In this document: positions 50,090 through 59,158 of the stretch, in pieces | Position numbering within the stretch: position 1 is the stretch's first letter | How the letters are laid out: every line of letters begins with the position of its first letter | From: Phormidesmis sp963710175 | GTDB taxonomy: Bacteria; Cyanobacteriota; Cyanobacteriia; Phormidesmidales; Phormidesmidaceae | Length of the DNA stretch: 64,000 nucleotides | Direction of reading: 5' to 3' | Assembly (NCBI GenBank): GCA_963710175.1 | Contig: CAVPZC010000002.1 | Location: forward strand, 930,001-994,000 | Notes under the pieces: generated by a model | The model's database searches: none | The model's input: the letters and a program-made list of their open reading frames with translations, nothing else | What the model was told of the DNA's origin: nothing | Made by a program: the position numbers and the translations under genes

Positions 50090-51631
50090 ATGATTACAGT
50101 TTTACTTTTACTTGCAGCGGTTGGCATTTTGAGCTGGGGATTTTTGCAAGCCAGGCCCGAGGGCGAGCTTGGCCTGTTAGCCTGGCTACAAACGGTGGTG
50201 CTGATGGGGCCGTGGCTGCTGTTTTTTGGCTTTTCAGCAGCGGGCATCTATCTCAATCTGGCGGGGATATTGCTGCTAGTGGTCTCCTCTGCGGGCGTAT
50301 ATATCTATCTGGGTAGACGGCTGCGGGCTGTCGGTGAAGACCAGATTGCAGCTGAGCAAGCGGCGACCCTCGCTGGCGAGGTGAGTGAGGAAGCACTGCC
50401 CTCAGCCGCGAGTACGGATACTGACGATGCGGCTACCCATGGAATAGGCAGTGAGGCGGCTGGAACGACCGAATCTCTTGAGACTCAGACGGAGCAGAAA
50501 GAAGAGGAAGACGATTCACTGCCGCCCATACCTGCCGAAGACCTGACGGTGATCGAAGGGATCTTTGGCATTGATACCTTTTTTAGAACGAAGACCGTGC
50601 CGTATCAAGAAGGGGCCATTTTTCAAGGAAATCTGCGAGGGCAGCCTGACCAGGCAGCTGAAACGTTGAGCCAGAAGCTGACGGAGAAGCTGGGCGATCG
50701 CTACCGTTCTTTCCTGCTAGCAGACCCAGACAATAAGCCGGTTGTGATTGTGCTGCCCAGACAAAACGATCCTCAGCCGACTTCGGTCAGGCAAAAGGTT
50801 TTAGCGGTAGCCCTGGTTATTGCCACTTTGGCGACCAGCCTGGAGACAGCAGGCGTCTTACAGGGGTTCGATATCTTTCAAAGCCCTGAGCGCTGGCCCG
50901 AAGCGCTGCCGATTGCGATGGGTATAGCGGTGGTCTTAGGCGCTCACGAACTGGGACATCGGCAGCTGGCTCGCCAGCTAGAGGTTAAAATCAGCCCGCC
51001 CTTTTTCCTCCCGGCCTGGCAGCTAGGGGCCTTTGGCTCGCTCATGCGATTCGAGTCTATTTTGCCTAACCGCACTGTGCTCTTCGATGTGGCCTTTGCT
51101 GGTCCTGCCTTGGGCGGCATAGTTTCTTTTGTCTTTTTACTGTTGGGCTTGGTGCTTTCCCATCCCGGCAGCTTGTTTCAGCTACCGGCTGCATTTTTTC
51201 AGGGCTCTATTTTAGTGGGAACCCTGGCCCGCACCGTACTGGGCGATGCGCTACAGGCCGATCTGGTCGATGTGCATCCGCTGATGATTGTCGGTTGGAT
51301 AGGTCTAATTATTACTGCCATCAATGTCATGCCAGCCGGTCAGCTTGACGGGGGCCGAGTCGTCCAGGCAATTTACGGTCGCAAAACGCTAGTGCGGGCG
51401 ACGACGGTGACGCTAGTGCTGCTGACTATAGTTGGGCTGTTTAACCCTTTAGCGCTGTACTGGGCGGTGCTAATTGTCTTTTTGCAGCGTCAGCCGGAGC
51501 GACCCTGTAGCGACGATCTCAGTGAACCAGACGACACCCGAGCGGCCCTGGCCCTGCTGGCGCTATTCCTGATGCTGCTGGTACTCCTACCGCTGACGCC
51601 GAGCCTGGCGGTGCGGCTAGGAATCGGCTAG
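50090..51631 (+). CDS. Site-2 intramembrane metalloprotease (EGY/RseP-like)
   Basis: A 513-residue zinc protease of the M50 family. Two N-terminal membrane helices are followed by an acidic linker and a soluble domain (VIEGIFGIDTFFRTKTVPYQEGAIFQGNL). The protease core has HELGH in VVLGAHELGHRQLARQLEV (about residue 286). A later MPAGQLDGGRV takes the place of the usual NPDG motif. In between lies FDVAFAGPALGGIVSFVF. The long N-terminal domain resembles plant plastid EGY1-type proteins. Substrates (perhaps an anti-sigma factor) are not indicated by the context. The gene for an exported 160-aa protein follows 42 bases later. Confidence 0.88.
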   Translation: MITVLLLLAAVGILSWGFLQARPEGELGLLAWLQTVVLMGPWLLFFGFSAAGIYLNLAGILLLVVSSAGVYIYLGRRLRAVGEDQIAAEQAATLAGEVSEEALPSAASTDTDDAATHGIGSEAAGTTESLETQTEQKEEEDDSLPPIPAEDLTVIEGIFGIDTFFRTKTVPYQEGAIFQGNLRGQPDQAAETLSQKLTEKLGDRYRSFLLADPDNKPVVIVLPRQNDPQPTSVRQKVLAVALVIATLATSLETAGVLQGFDIFQSPERWPEALPIAMGIAVVLGAHELGHRQLARQLEVKISPPFFLPAWQLGAFGSLMRFESILPNRTVLFDVAFAGPALGGIVSFVFLLLGLVLSHPGSLFQLPAAFFQGSILVGTLARTVLGDALQADLVDVHPLMIVGWIGLIITAINVMPAGQLDGGRVVQAIYGRKTLVRATTVTLVLLTIVGLFNPLALYWAVLIVFLQRQPERPCSDDLSEPDDTRAALALLALFLMLLVLLPLTPSLAVRLGIG

Positions 51632-51673
51632 TAATAGGGTCTGAAATATCACCTGGATGGAGTCACTGAAATC

Positions 51674-52156
51674 ATGTCGTTCGCAAAAATTTCGCTAAAC
51701 AAAATCGTCAGCCTAAGCGTCGTGCCAATCGCCACGTGGATGCTTGCCGGGCCAGCGATCGCTCAGGACAACCCTGAACCGATTACGCTCACAGACGGCG
51801 TAGCCCAGGTGCAGGGAGTGAGCGCGGCAGACTATAGCCTGACTTTATTGGCAGGGCGCGATCGCCGCCGCCGGCTATGTTTAGGCTATGGCGCTGAGCA
51901 GCCAAATCACACGCTAGTGCTGAGCGAACCCTATCCTCGCCTGCAAATCGCCGTTGACAGCGGCGGCGGCGATACCACCCTGCTGGTTCAGGGACCTAAG
52001 GGCATCGACTGCAATGACAACCCTGGCCGCAATCAGCGAGATGCCGTCGTGACCGATACCGATTGGCCCGAGGGAACCTATCGCATTTGGGTGGGCAGCT
52101 TCAACCAGGGCGATCGCCTGAACTACACGCTGCGAGTGTCTGAACCCGCGCCCTAA
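51674..52156 (+). CDS. Exported hypothetical protein, 160 aa
   Basis: A signal peptide is clear (ISLNKIVSLSVVPIATWMLAG, cleavage near PAIA-QDN). The mature part is a single strand-rich domain of about 130 residues: LTLLAGRDRRRRLCLGYGAE, LLVQGPKGIDCNDNPGRNQRDAVVTD and TYRIWVGSFNQGDRLNYTLRVSE. The closing pattern resembles domains found at the end of cyanobacterial periplasmic proteins. The function is unknown. It follows the site-2 protease gene on the same strand. Confidence 0.75.
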   Translation: MSFAKISLNKIVSLSVVPIATWMLAGPAIAQDNPEPITLTDGVAQVQGVSAADYSLTLLAGRDRRRRLCLGYGAEQPNHTLVLSEPYPRLQIAVDSGGGDTTLLVQGPKGIDCNDNPGRNQRDAVVTDTDWPEGTYRIWVGSFNQGDRLNYTLRVSEPAP

Positions 52157-52290
52157 AATGACAGCCGGTAAAAATCCGCCTGAGGATCAAGCCCGCCCGA
52201 TAGCTGTGAATCTCTGCGGGGGTTGGAAGCGAATTACTCAGACGCTAAGATAGTTTTGGCCAATTGCATTTAACAGTAGGAAACCGCACT

Positions 52291-53097
52291 GTGTTCAAAG
52301 CCCTTGCCAAAGACTTTCGGATCATTTTTGAGCGTGATCCTGCCGCCCGTAACTGGCTAGAAGTGGCGCTACTCTATCCGGGCTTTCAGGCGCTGGTGCT
52401 GCACCGGGTGGCTCACTGGCTATGGCATATCGGCATTCCTTTTGTACCCCGGCTGCTCTCTCACCTGGCACGGGCGCTGACGGGCATCGAAATTCACCCG
52501 GGGGCGACCATCGGCTGCGGCGTGTTCATTGACCACGGTATGGGCGTTGTGATTGGTGAGACAGCTATCATCGGCGATCTGGCGCTGATCTATCAGGGAG
52601 TGACGCTCGGCGGCACGGGTAAAGAAACCGGCAAGCGCCACCCGACGCTGGGCACTGGCGTGATTGTCGGAGCCGGGGCCAAAGTGCTGGGCAATATTCA
52701 AATTGGTAACGATGTGCGGATTGGCGCAGGCTCTGTCGTCCTGCGAGAAGTGCCTTCTGACTGCACAGTGGTGGGCGTACCGGGGCGCATTGTCTATCGC
52801 TCGGGTGAGCGGGTAGAGCCCTTAGACCACGCCAGACTGCCAGACTCTGAGGCAATGGCAATTCGGGCGTTGGTAGACCGGATTGATACTCTAGAAAATG
52901 AGCTGTCGCAGCTGCGGTCAGCGGTCACCCCAGCGCAGCTGTTTGATGCCAAACATCTGGTCGCTGTAGGCGCGGGTCGCTCTGACCAAGCGGCGCTGCT
53001 GCTGCGAGCACTTCAGGCGGAAAGCGGTGATTCTGAAACGTGCTGCCGGATAGACGACCGGGCGATTCAAGAATTTTTGGGAGGAGCAGGCATTTAG
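52291..53097 (+). CDS. cysE: Serine O-acetyltransferase
   Basis: Transfers acetyl from acetyl-CoA to L-serine to make O-acetylserine, the precursor for cysteine. The 268-residue product has the N-terminal helical region (KDFRIIFERDPAARNWLEVALLYPG) and the left-handed beta-helix hexapeptide core: ATIGCGVFIDHGMGVVIGETAIIGD, LIYQGVTLGGTGKETGKRHPTLG and VIVGAGAKVLGNIQIGND. I chose the GTG at 52291 because TAGGAAA precedes it and homologues begin at this residue; a TTG at 52264 would add nine residues. It is convergent with the PPOX gene. Confidence 0.95.
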   Translation: MFKALAKDFRIIFERDPAARNWLEVALLYPGFQALVLHRVAHWLWHIGIPFVPRLLSHLARALTGIEIHPGATIGCGVFIDHGMGVVIGETAIIGDLALIYQGVTLGGTGKETGKRHPTLGTGVIVGAGAKVLGNIQIGNDVRIGAGSVVLREVPSDCTVVGVPGRIVYRSGERVEPLDHARLPDSEAMAIRALVDRIDTLENELSQLRSAVTPAQLFDAKHLVAVGAGRSDQAALLLRALQAESGDSETCCRIDDRAIQEFLGGAGI

Positions 53098-53125
53098 CCC
53101 TATACGGGCGCTCTATGAGCGACGG

Positions 53126-53833
53126 CTACGGGTTGACAGCGGTGACTTGCCACTGCTGAGAATCTTGTGTGGCGGACGGCTGCTGGATTTTTTCGTAGAG
53201 ATGACGGTTTTGAGGGTCGCCTCGCAGCTCCAGATGATCGACGCTGTCAACCGCTAGCAGCAGCAGACAAAACTGCGGCGGGGGCGCTTGGGCATCGGGC
53301 GGCGGTGGGCTAAAGTCCTGCTCATTAGCGCGGGGAGATTTAGGATGTGGCCAGGCAAACTGTAGTCTGGCGCTGTCTGAAATCTTCTGCCAGAGCTGCT
53401 GGCGGGCAGTGGCAAAGGTGGCTTGATCGGTGTCAGCGGTGATGGCGGTGAGTTGGCCTGTCAGCCGGAACTGCTCGCGGGTTTTGGTAAAGTACCAGCA
53501 GGCTTCGGCAGCAGGGTGGTCCGCTATTTGCTCAATTTTTTCGCTGCGGCGATCGCCAATCATCATCAGCCGATTGCTCTCTGCCCAAAAGCCACGGAAA
53601 ACAACCGTGCGATTGGCAGGCGTCCCATCTGGGCGGACGGTGGCCAGCTGAAAGTATCGAGAAAACGCCTGAGCGCGATTGCGATGAATGGCCCTAGCTA
53701 GGGGCGATCGCCAGGGAGCCAGCTTTGCCTGACCTGCGGCTTGCACATTAAGTTTTTCGGCGGCAGTATCAGCGCTGTCACTGTTAGGTTGAAGATTGAG
53801 CTGTGAAGAATCAGAGTGGGTCGCAGAAGACAT
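53126..53833 (-). CDS. Pyridoxamine-5'-phosphate-oxidase-like FMN-binding protein
   Basis: A 235-residue flavin-binding split-barrel protein of the Alr4036-like type. The core reads LAPWRSPLARAIHRNRAQAFSR, FQLATVRPDGTPANRTVVFRGF and NRLMMIGDRRSEKIEQIADHP, then AEACWYFTKTREQFRLTGQL. These strands match the FMN-binding half of the family. The rest is proline-rich. It may be a real PNP/PMP oxidase or a related flavoenzyme; the catalytic C-terminal motif of PdxH is not obvious, so I leave the substrate open. Confidence 0.82.
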   Translation of the reverse strand: MSSATHSDSSQLNLQPNSDSADTAAEKLNVQAAGQAKLAPWRSPLARAIHRNRAQAFSRYFQLATVRPDGTPANRTVVFRGFWAESNRLMMIGDRRSEKIEQIADHPAAEACWYFTKTREQFRLTGQLTAITADTDQATFATARQQLWQKISDSARLQFAWPHPKSPRANEQDFSPPPPDAQAPPPQFCLLLLAVDSVDHLELRGDPQNRHLYEKIQQPSATQDSQQWQVTAVNP

Positions 53834-53964
53834 TGCTGATGACTTTTGAGGGGTCTTGCACCCCAGAGCAGTTATCGTTATTGTAAAGCGTCAGTTCGCC
53901 AAGCTGCCCAGAGAAGCGCGCGCTGTAAGAGGAAAACCGTGAGAAGAGAACTGGCTAAGCACCT

Positions 53965-55071
53965 ATGAATATTTGGACAATTGGTTCTTTGGCAGTGGGT
54001 CTGATCTTGCTGGTGGGCGGCGCGGAGATATTGATTAAGGGCGCTTCTAAACTGGCCGCGACGATGGGCATATCGCCGCTGATCATTGGCCTAACAGTAG
54101 TGGCATTTGGCACCAGTGCGCCGGAGCTGGCGGTGAGCTTGCAGGCGAGTTTGCACGGTCAGGCCGATATCGCGCTGGGCAACGTTGTGGGCAGCAATAT
54201 CTGCAATGTTTTGCTGATACTGGGCATATCGGCGGTGATTGCCCCGCTGGTGGTCGCTCAGCAGCTGGTGCGACTCGATGTGCCGATTATGATTGGGGTG
54301 TCGGCTCTGCTGATGTTCTTTGGCGTAGACGGTCGGCTAGATCGCTCCGACGGGGTGGTTTTGTTTTTGGGCGGGCTAGCCTATACCGGCTTTTTGCTGT
54401 ATCAGAGCCGTCAAGAAAAAGATCTGAGCGTGCAGGATGAGTACGCTCAGTTTGGAGAGCGATCGCTCTCCCTCAAAGAAACTGGCCTTAACGTCGCGCT
54501 GTTTGCGGCGGGTATGGTCATGCTGGTTATCGGCTCGCAAATGCTGGTCAATAGCGCAGTGGCGATCGCCACTTTCTTTGGGGCTAGTCCGCTAATCATC
54601 GGGCTGACGGTAATTGCGCTGGGCACCTCTCTACCGGAGCTAGCCACCTCAATAGCGGCCACTGTTCGCGGCGAGCGCGATATTGCGGTGGGCAACGTAA
54701 TTGGCAGCAATATTTTTAATATTTTGGTAGTGCTTGGGCTGACCAGCGCCGTCTCGACCACAGGCATGGCGATTTCCCCATCAGCGCTCTCGTTCGATCT
54801 GCCGATTATGCTGGCGGTGGCGGTGATGTGCCTGCCGATCTTTTTCACCGACAACGAAGTCTCTCGGCGGGAAGGGTTTCTGCTGCTGGCTTACTACCTG
54901 CTGTATGTCGGCTACTTGGTGGCGAATGCAACCCACCCCGAGGCCGTTTGGGCCGGTTGGATTGGTCTGGTCGTGGTGCCGCTGACGCTGCTGATGCTGG
55001 CGTTGCTAGGCTGGCGAACCTGGGCAACTATGCGGCGCAAGCAGTCCGCTGAAAGCTTGAATAAGCGCTAA
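53965..55071 (+). CDS. Na+/Ca2+ exchanger family protein (YrbG/CaCA)
   Basis: A 368-residue protein of two homologous halves with about 10 membrane helices. Each half has the conserved alpha repeat: PLIIGLTVVAFGTSAPELAVSLQ with ALGNVVGSNICN in the first, and PLIIGLTVIALGTSLPELATSI with AVGNVIGSNIFN in the second. Acidic Glu residues in the repeats are the usual cation ligands. It probably exports calcium, or exchanges it for sodium or potassium, across the plasma membrane. It is transcribed alone, ending 79 bases before a palindromic repeat element. Confidence 0.93.
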   Translation: MNIWTIGSLAVGLILLVGGAEILIKGASKLAATMGISPLIIGLTVVAFGTSAPELAVSLQASLHGQADIALGNVVGSNICNVLLILGISAVIAPLVVAQQLVRLDVPIMIGVSALLMFFGVDGRLDRSDGVVLFLGGLAYTGFLLYQSRQEKDLSVQDEYAQFGERSLSLKETGLNVALFAAGMVMLVIGSQMLVNSAVAIATFFGASPLIIGLTVIALGTSLPELATSIAATVRGERDIAVGNVIGSNIFNILVVLGLTSAVSTTGMAISPSALSFDLPIMLAVAVMCLPIFFTDNEVSRREGFLLLAYYLLYVGYLVANATHPEAVWAGWIGLVVVPLTLLMLALLGWRTWATMRRKQSAESLNKR

Positions 55072-55149
55072 GGCGGCCTTCCTAATCAACGTGAGTTACG
55101 GACAAACAATTACCAGAAACGCCTGTCAGCTAGTAGCCTTAGCCACACC

Positions 55150-55265
55150 GCCTGAAGTGAATCCCCTCCTCGGAGGGGCGCAGGGGTGGGTTTCTCTGTA
55201 GCACAAGTTGCCGACCCACCCCACCCTACGGGCACCCCTCCAGCGGGAGGGGATTCACTTCAGGC
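55150..55265. repeat. MITE-like palindromic element, about 116 bp
   Basis: GCCTGAAGTGAATCCCCTCC (55150-55169) is repeated as its exact reverse complement at 55246-55265. The inner arms GGGGTGGGT (55183-55191) and ACCCACCCC (55214-55222) pair as well, so the whole unit folds into one long hairpin. It lies between two convergent gene ends. It has no coding capacity, and no target-site duplication is evident. Similar CCCCTCC-rich palindromic units occur in cyanobacterial genomes as I recall. It could double as a bidirectional terminator. Confidence 0.7.
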
Positions 55266-55383
55266 TTGGTGATCATCAGGATTCTCTATCTTGAATTCAT
55301 GTTAATTATCTTTCCTGGCTATTTTCTAGCTATGGGGTGAAAGCCGCCTGCACTGGTGTTTTCAAGATTGGTATTTTCAGGGG

Positions 55384-56475
55384 CTAAGCGATCGTCACCT
55401 GATCAGAGAGATACACGTCTTGAATCAGGTGAAACAGCTTCACCCCTTCTTTGAAGTCTCGCTGAAACGTTTTCCGGCCTGAGATCAGACCGCAGCCGCC
55501 CGCTCGCTTGTTAATTACCGCCGTGCGAATCGCCTGAGCAAAGTCATCTTTACCCGACGATCCCCCCGAATTGATCAGTCCGGCCCGGCCCGCATAGCAG
55601 TTCAGCACCTGATAGCGCGTCAGATCAATCGGGTGGTCGCTGGTCAGCTCTGAATACACCAAATCGTCTGTTCTGCCGTAGGACTTGCCCGTAGCCTCGC
55701 TGACAGCTTTGTAGCCGCCGTTATTTTCGGACAGCTTTTGCTTAATAATGTCAGCTTCGATGGTGACGCCAATATGGTTGGCCTGGCCCGTCAGGTCAGC
55801 CGCTAAGTGGTAGTCCTTATCCTGCTTGAAAACATCGTTGCGCAGATAGCACCACAAAATAGTGGCCAAGCCAAGCTCATGAGCGCGGGCAAACGCCCGA
55901 CTCACTTCCTGAATTTGCCGGGTAGATTCGGATGAGCCAAAGTAAATGGTCGCCCCTACAGCCACAGCGCCCAGATTCCATGCCTGGTCCACCGAGGCAA
56001 ACATGGTTTCGTCATATTCTTTGGGGTAGCTCAGCAGCTCGTTGTGATTGAGCTTAACGATGAATGGAATTTTGTGGGCATACTTGCGCGAAGTCATGCC
56101 CAGCACGCCGAGCGTGGTAGCGACCGCATTACAGCCGCCCGAAATCGCTAAATTAACGATGTTTTCAGGGTCAAAATAAATTGGATTGGGCGCAAAAGAC
56201 GCGGCAGCTGAGTGCTCAATGCCCTGATCGACCGGCAGAATAGAAAGGTAGCCGGTATTTGCCAGGCGGCCCGCGCTGTAGAGCTGCTGTAAACTGCGGA
56301 GCACCTGAGGAGAGCGATCGCTCTGCGCAAAAATCCGGTTTACCCAGTCAGGGCCGGGCAAATGGAGCTGGCTTTTGTCTACTTTTGCCTGATAGCCCAG
56401 CAGACTGTCTGCCTCATCGCCTAGCCAGTCGGCGATAGACTTATTCGATCCAGATTTGGTTGGAGTCGCAACCAC
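55384..56475 (-). CDS. fbaB: Class I fructose-bisphosphate aldolase (FbaB/DhnA type)
   Basis: Cleaves fructose 1,6-bisphosphate (and, in the Calvin cycle, condenses DHAP with erythrose 4-phosphate to SBP) through a Schiff-base lysine. The 363-residue product closely follows E. coli FbaB in NTGYLSILPVDQGIEHSAAA, FIVKLNHNELLSYP, GAVAVGATIYFGSSES, YHLAADLTGQANHI, NNGGYKAV and VLNCYAGRAGLINSGGSSG, with the basic KRAGGCGLISGRK near the end. Cyanobacteria usually also carry a class II enzyme, so this may be the second aldolase. It is convergent with the exchanger gene, with a palindromic element between. Confidence 0.95.
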   Translation of the reverse strand: MVATPTKSGSNKSIADWLGDEADSLLGYQAKVDKSQLHLPGPDWVNRIFAQSDRSPQVLRSLQQLYSAGRLANTGYLSILPVDQGIEHSAAASFAPNPIYFDPENIVNLAISGGCNAVATTLGVLGMTSRKYAHKIPFIVKLNHNELLSYPKEYDETMFASVDQAWNLGAVAVGATIYFGSSESTRQIQEVSRAFARAHELGLATILWCYLRNDVFKQDKDYHLAADLTGQANHIGVTIEADIIKQKLSENNGGYKAVSEATGKSYGRTDDLVYSELTSDHPIDLTRYQVLNCYAGRAGLINSGGSSGKDDFAQAIRTAVINKRAGGCGLISGRKTFQRDFKEGVKLFHLIQDVYLSDQVTIA

Positions 56476-56616
56476 AGTAATTCCCTCGCAAAACGATTAA
56501 AGGTTAGCGTAGGCAGTGGCGTAGATCGCCCTCCTTAAGAGCAGTCTTTGCCCAGAAAAATTGACATATTGCCCCGCAAACCATTAAACGCTTCGTGTCC
56601 TTTACGAATCCTACTG

Positions 56617-57000
56617 ATGACGCTACCGACCAGCAGCTTTTGCAGCCAGATATTTGTGACCCTAGCGAGCCTACAGCTAGAGCACCTGGTTGGTTTCTAC
56701 AGAGAATTTTTGGCGATCGCCCCCACCCCTCACACCGCGACCTATGCCGAATTTCACTCGTCTGGGCTGAAGCTAGCTATCTTCACCCCGAAAGCAGACC
56801 AGGCTGCCGAATTTACGGCTGCTACCAGCGGTTCTATGAGTCTGTGCCTGGAAGTAGATGATTTGGCCGGAGCGATCGCCCGTCTCAAACACATCGGCTA
56901 CCCCCCGCCCGGCAACATCATGACGACCTCACACGGTCAGGAAGTTTACGCCTATGACCCCGATGGCAACCGTCTGATTTTGCATCAGTCTGCCCGCTAG
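56617..57000 (+). CDS. VOC-superfamily (glyoxalase-like) protein
   Basis: A 127-residue small metalloenzyme-type fold. After a short start (MTLPTSSFCSQIFVTLASLQLEHLVGFYREFL), the paired beta-alpha-beta units are visible: AEFHSSGLKLAIFTPK, LCLEVDDLAGAIARLKHIG and EVYAYDPDGNRLILHQ. The final DPDGNRL is a classic VOC signature with the metal-ligand Glu/His region upstream. The activity is unknown. The frame is open from 56548; the ATG at 56617 best matches the fold. It is divergent from the aldolase gene. Confidence 0.85.
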   Translation: MTLPTSSFCSQIFVTLASLQLEHLVGFYREFLAIAPTPHTATYAEFHSSGLKLAIFTPKADQAAEFTAATSGSMSLCLEVDDLAGAIARLKHIGYPPPGNIMTTSHGQEVYAYDPDGNRLILHQSAR

Positions 57001-57015
57001 ATGGATGCCTAAGCT

Positions 57016-57312
57016 TTAATCATCTCGCTGATTTCTTAGCCGCACCACCGCCTGACGAAAGCCCAAAGCGACCAAAATATTAGAAAGCGTCAAAAAAGAT
57101 TCAGCGCTGCCGTGCAGCCAATCGACATTGGCCAGCTGCTCGCCATAAGCCTGCTTTGCGTAGATCCCCGCCGGGATGGTCACTGCCACAAAAATCAGCA
57201 GCACATAAAAGCCAATCAGCGACAGCCGAGGCGTTTGCTTCGACCGCGTCAAAAACCACAAAAAGCCTAGATAGGGAAACAGCGACAGCGCAAACAGCGA
57301 CTCCTTGCTCAT
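57016..57312 (-). CDS. DUF3593 membrane protein
   Basis: A 98-residue protein of a family found in cyanobacteria and plants, function unknown. It has two or three membrane segments (LFALSLFPYLGFLWFLT, LIGFYVLLIFVAVTIPAGIYAK) and the C-terminal block WLHGSAESFLTLSNILVALGF, which defines the family. It overlaps the DUF2499 gene by four bases and follows it, so the two are translationally coupled. Confidence 0.88.
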   Translation of the reverse strand: MSKESLFALSLFPYLGFLWFLTRSKQTPRLSLIGFYVLLIFVAVTIPAGIYAKQAYGEQLANVDWLHGSAESFLTLSNILVALGFRQAVVRLRNQRDD

Positions 57313-57653
57313 GCCTTTACTTCCTCCTGGAGTTCTCCTGCACTGCTTTTGGCCGGGCCTGCTTTAGACTGCCGCCAAATCCACCAGGCCGCCGCGCAAA
57401 CCGTGCAGTTACCGACCACCGTCATCGCCGCTTGCAGCGTTACCAGCCAGCCCAGCGCCGATGCATTATCAAAAAAATGCCAGGTGCAGGCACACATCGC
57501 GCTGACCAGCGCTGGCAGCATCCCAAAAGACAGGGTGCGCCATGCCAGGTAGCCGCTGGCCTCAGCATATTGCCAAATAAACCAGATAGCTAAAACCCAC
57601 TCCAGTACGCTAGAGACATGAACCATCCAGGTAGGAATTGAGAGCGCGTGCAT
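57309..57653 (-). CDS. DUF2499 membrane protein
   Basis: A 114-residue membrane protein with three or four helices. The family pattern LSIPTWMVHVSSVLEWVLAIWF, LPALVSAMCACTWHFFDN, LVTLQAAMTVVGNCTVCAAAWWIWR is clear. DUF2499 and DUF3593 proteins are adjacent in many cyanobacteria and both have plastid homologues. A joint thylakoid role is likely but not established. It starts the unit and overlaps the next gene by four bases. Confidence 0.9.
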   Translation of the reverse strand: MHALSIPTWMVHVSSVLEWVLAIWFIWQYAEASGYLAWRTLSFGMLPALVSAMCACTWHFFDNASALGWLVTLQAAMTVVGNCTVCAAAWWIWRQSKAGPAKSSAGELQEEVKA

Positions 57654-57707
57654 AGAGATGTCAACGTAGAGATTTCAAATTCGGAGTGCTGCTGTCTTCT
57701 GTCTTCC

Positions 57708-57735
57708 GTCTTCTGTATCCTGTCTTCTGTATCCT
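57708..57735. repeat. Perfect 14-bp tandem repeat upstream of csaB
   Basis: GTCTTCTGTATCCT occurs at 57708-57721 and again at 57722-57735, preceded by related GTCTTCTGTCTTCC sequence. It lies in the gap between the DUF2499 and csaB start regions. It is probably slippage-prone DNA. Confidence 0.8.
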
Positions 57736-57792
57736 AAAGATCTACATTCTAAAGACCCATGGCAAGACGCTAACCAAAACGGCAAAAAAACT

Positions 57793-58866
57793 ATGCGAGC
57801 GGTGTTATGTGGCTACTATGGCATGGGAAATGGCGGCGATGAGGCGCTGCTGGCATCGCTGCTGCAAATGCTGCCAGCCCAGGTGACGCCAATCGTGCTG
57901 TCGGGCAATCCAACGCAAACCGGCGATCGCTACGATGTCGAGGCCGTCCCTCGCAAATCTGCCAGCGCAGTGCTATCGGCCTTGCGACGCTCAGATGCGT
58001 TTATCTGGGGCGGCGGCAGCCTGATGCAAGATGCCAGCAGCGCGCTCAATCCGGTGTACTACGCCGGGCTGATGCGGCTTGGTCAAGCCATGGGGCTCAA
58101 GACCATTGCCTGGGCTCAGGGCATTGGTCCGCTCAATCAACCGCTGAGCCAGTGGCTGACCCGCGCGGCACTGAAGAACTGTCGGCGGGTGAGCGTGCGC
58201 GATCGCAATTCCGAAGCGTTGCTCAGCCAGTGGCAGCAGCCCTGCCTGCTCGCTCCCGATCCGGTTTGGGGACTCGACCCAGCCCCGGTAGAAGGGCTCT
58301 GGGATTTGCCAGCGCCTCGCGTAGCGGTTGCTCTGCGGCCCCATGTCGGTCTGAGCGAGCAGCGGTTAGGGGCGATCACCCAGGCCCTAGTCAACTTTCA
58401 GAAAGCCACAGGCGTTTGCATTGTGCTGGTGCCTTTTCAGCCGGTCAAGGATTTGGCGATCGCCCAGTTCATTGCCCAGCGCCTGACTGACCAAAATAGC
58501 GGGCCCCACCATATTTACTGCCTGAGTCAGCCTCAGCAGCTCAGGGGACTCTTTCGCGGTGTTGAAATGACCATCGGTATGCGGTTCCACGCGCTGGTAA
58601 TGTCAGCCGCCGCAGGCTGCCGCAGCTTTGCCATTAGCTACGACCCTAAAGTTGAAGCGCTGGCCACATCGCTCTCGCTGCCCGGCTGGGATCTGTCTTC
58701 GGCCCCTGGTACGCTGCCGCCCTTACCGGATGACCCCCATACGCTCTGCAAAGCCTGGCTAGACTACTATGTCAACGGCGACGCGCTCACTCCCGATCAG
58801 ATTCAGTCGCAAGTAGATCGCGCATTCATGCACAAAGACCTGTTGGCAGAAGCACTGCTGGGTTAA
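57793..58866 (+). CDS. csaB: Polysaccharide pyruvyl transferase CsaB
   Basis: Adds pyruvate ketals to cell-wall polysaccharide, which in some bacteria anchors S-layer proteins. The 357-residue product starts MRAVLCGYYGMGNGGDEALL and contains SDAFIWGGGSLMQDASS, KTIAWAQGIGPLNQPLS, RRVSVRDRNSEALL, PDPVWGLD and the C-terminal GMRFHALVMSAAAGCRSFAISYDPKVEAL. These are the defining CsaB blocks. It lies downstream of the DUF2499/3593 pair in the opposite direction, away from the glycosyltransferase cluster, so it may serve a different glycan. Confidence 0.92.
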   Translation: MRAVLCGYYGMGNGGDEALLASLLQMLPAQVTPIVLSGNPTQTGDRYDVEAVPRKSASAVLSALRRSDAFIWGGGSLMQDASSALNPVYYAGLMRLGQAMGLKTIAWAQGIGPLNQPLSQWLTRAALKNCRRVSVRDRNSEALLSQWQQPCLLAPDPVWGLDPAPVEGLWDLPAPRVAVALRPHVGLSEQRLGAITQALVNFQKATGVCIVLVPFQPVKDLAIAQFIAQRLTDQNSGPHHIYCLSQPQQLRGLFRGVEMTIGMRFHALVMSAAAGCRSFAISYDPKVEALATSLSLPGWDLSSAPGTLPPLPDDPHTLCKAWLDYYVNGDALTPDQIQSQVDRAFMHKDLLAEALLG

Positions 58867-59158
58867 GAGCGGACTTCATGACATTTTTTGCGGCGATGCG
58901 GAGGCTGTATTGCCCTATGCAAAAGCCCTTATAGACAGGTCCACAGCGCCGTTTTTACAAAAATTATTAATGTTTTTTATCGAGACCTATTGCTATATTG
59001 ACTTTCTGTGATACTACTTTAGGAAGTCATTTCGCTAGAGTCCTCCGATCTCCCTTAAAATTAAGCTCATCTTTTGGGTTTCAACCCGCCCCAAAGCTCT
59101 GCAAGGGGCTCCTGCCTGAACGCTACCTTTTATTCTCTTGCCTGCCATTTATATAGAT

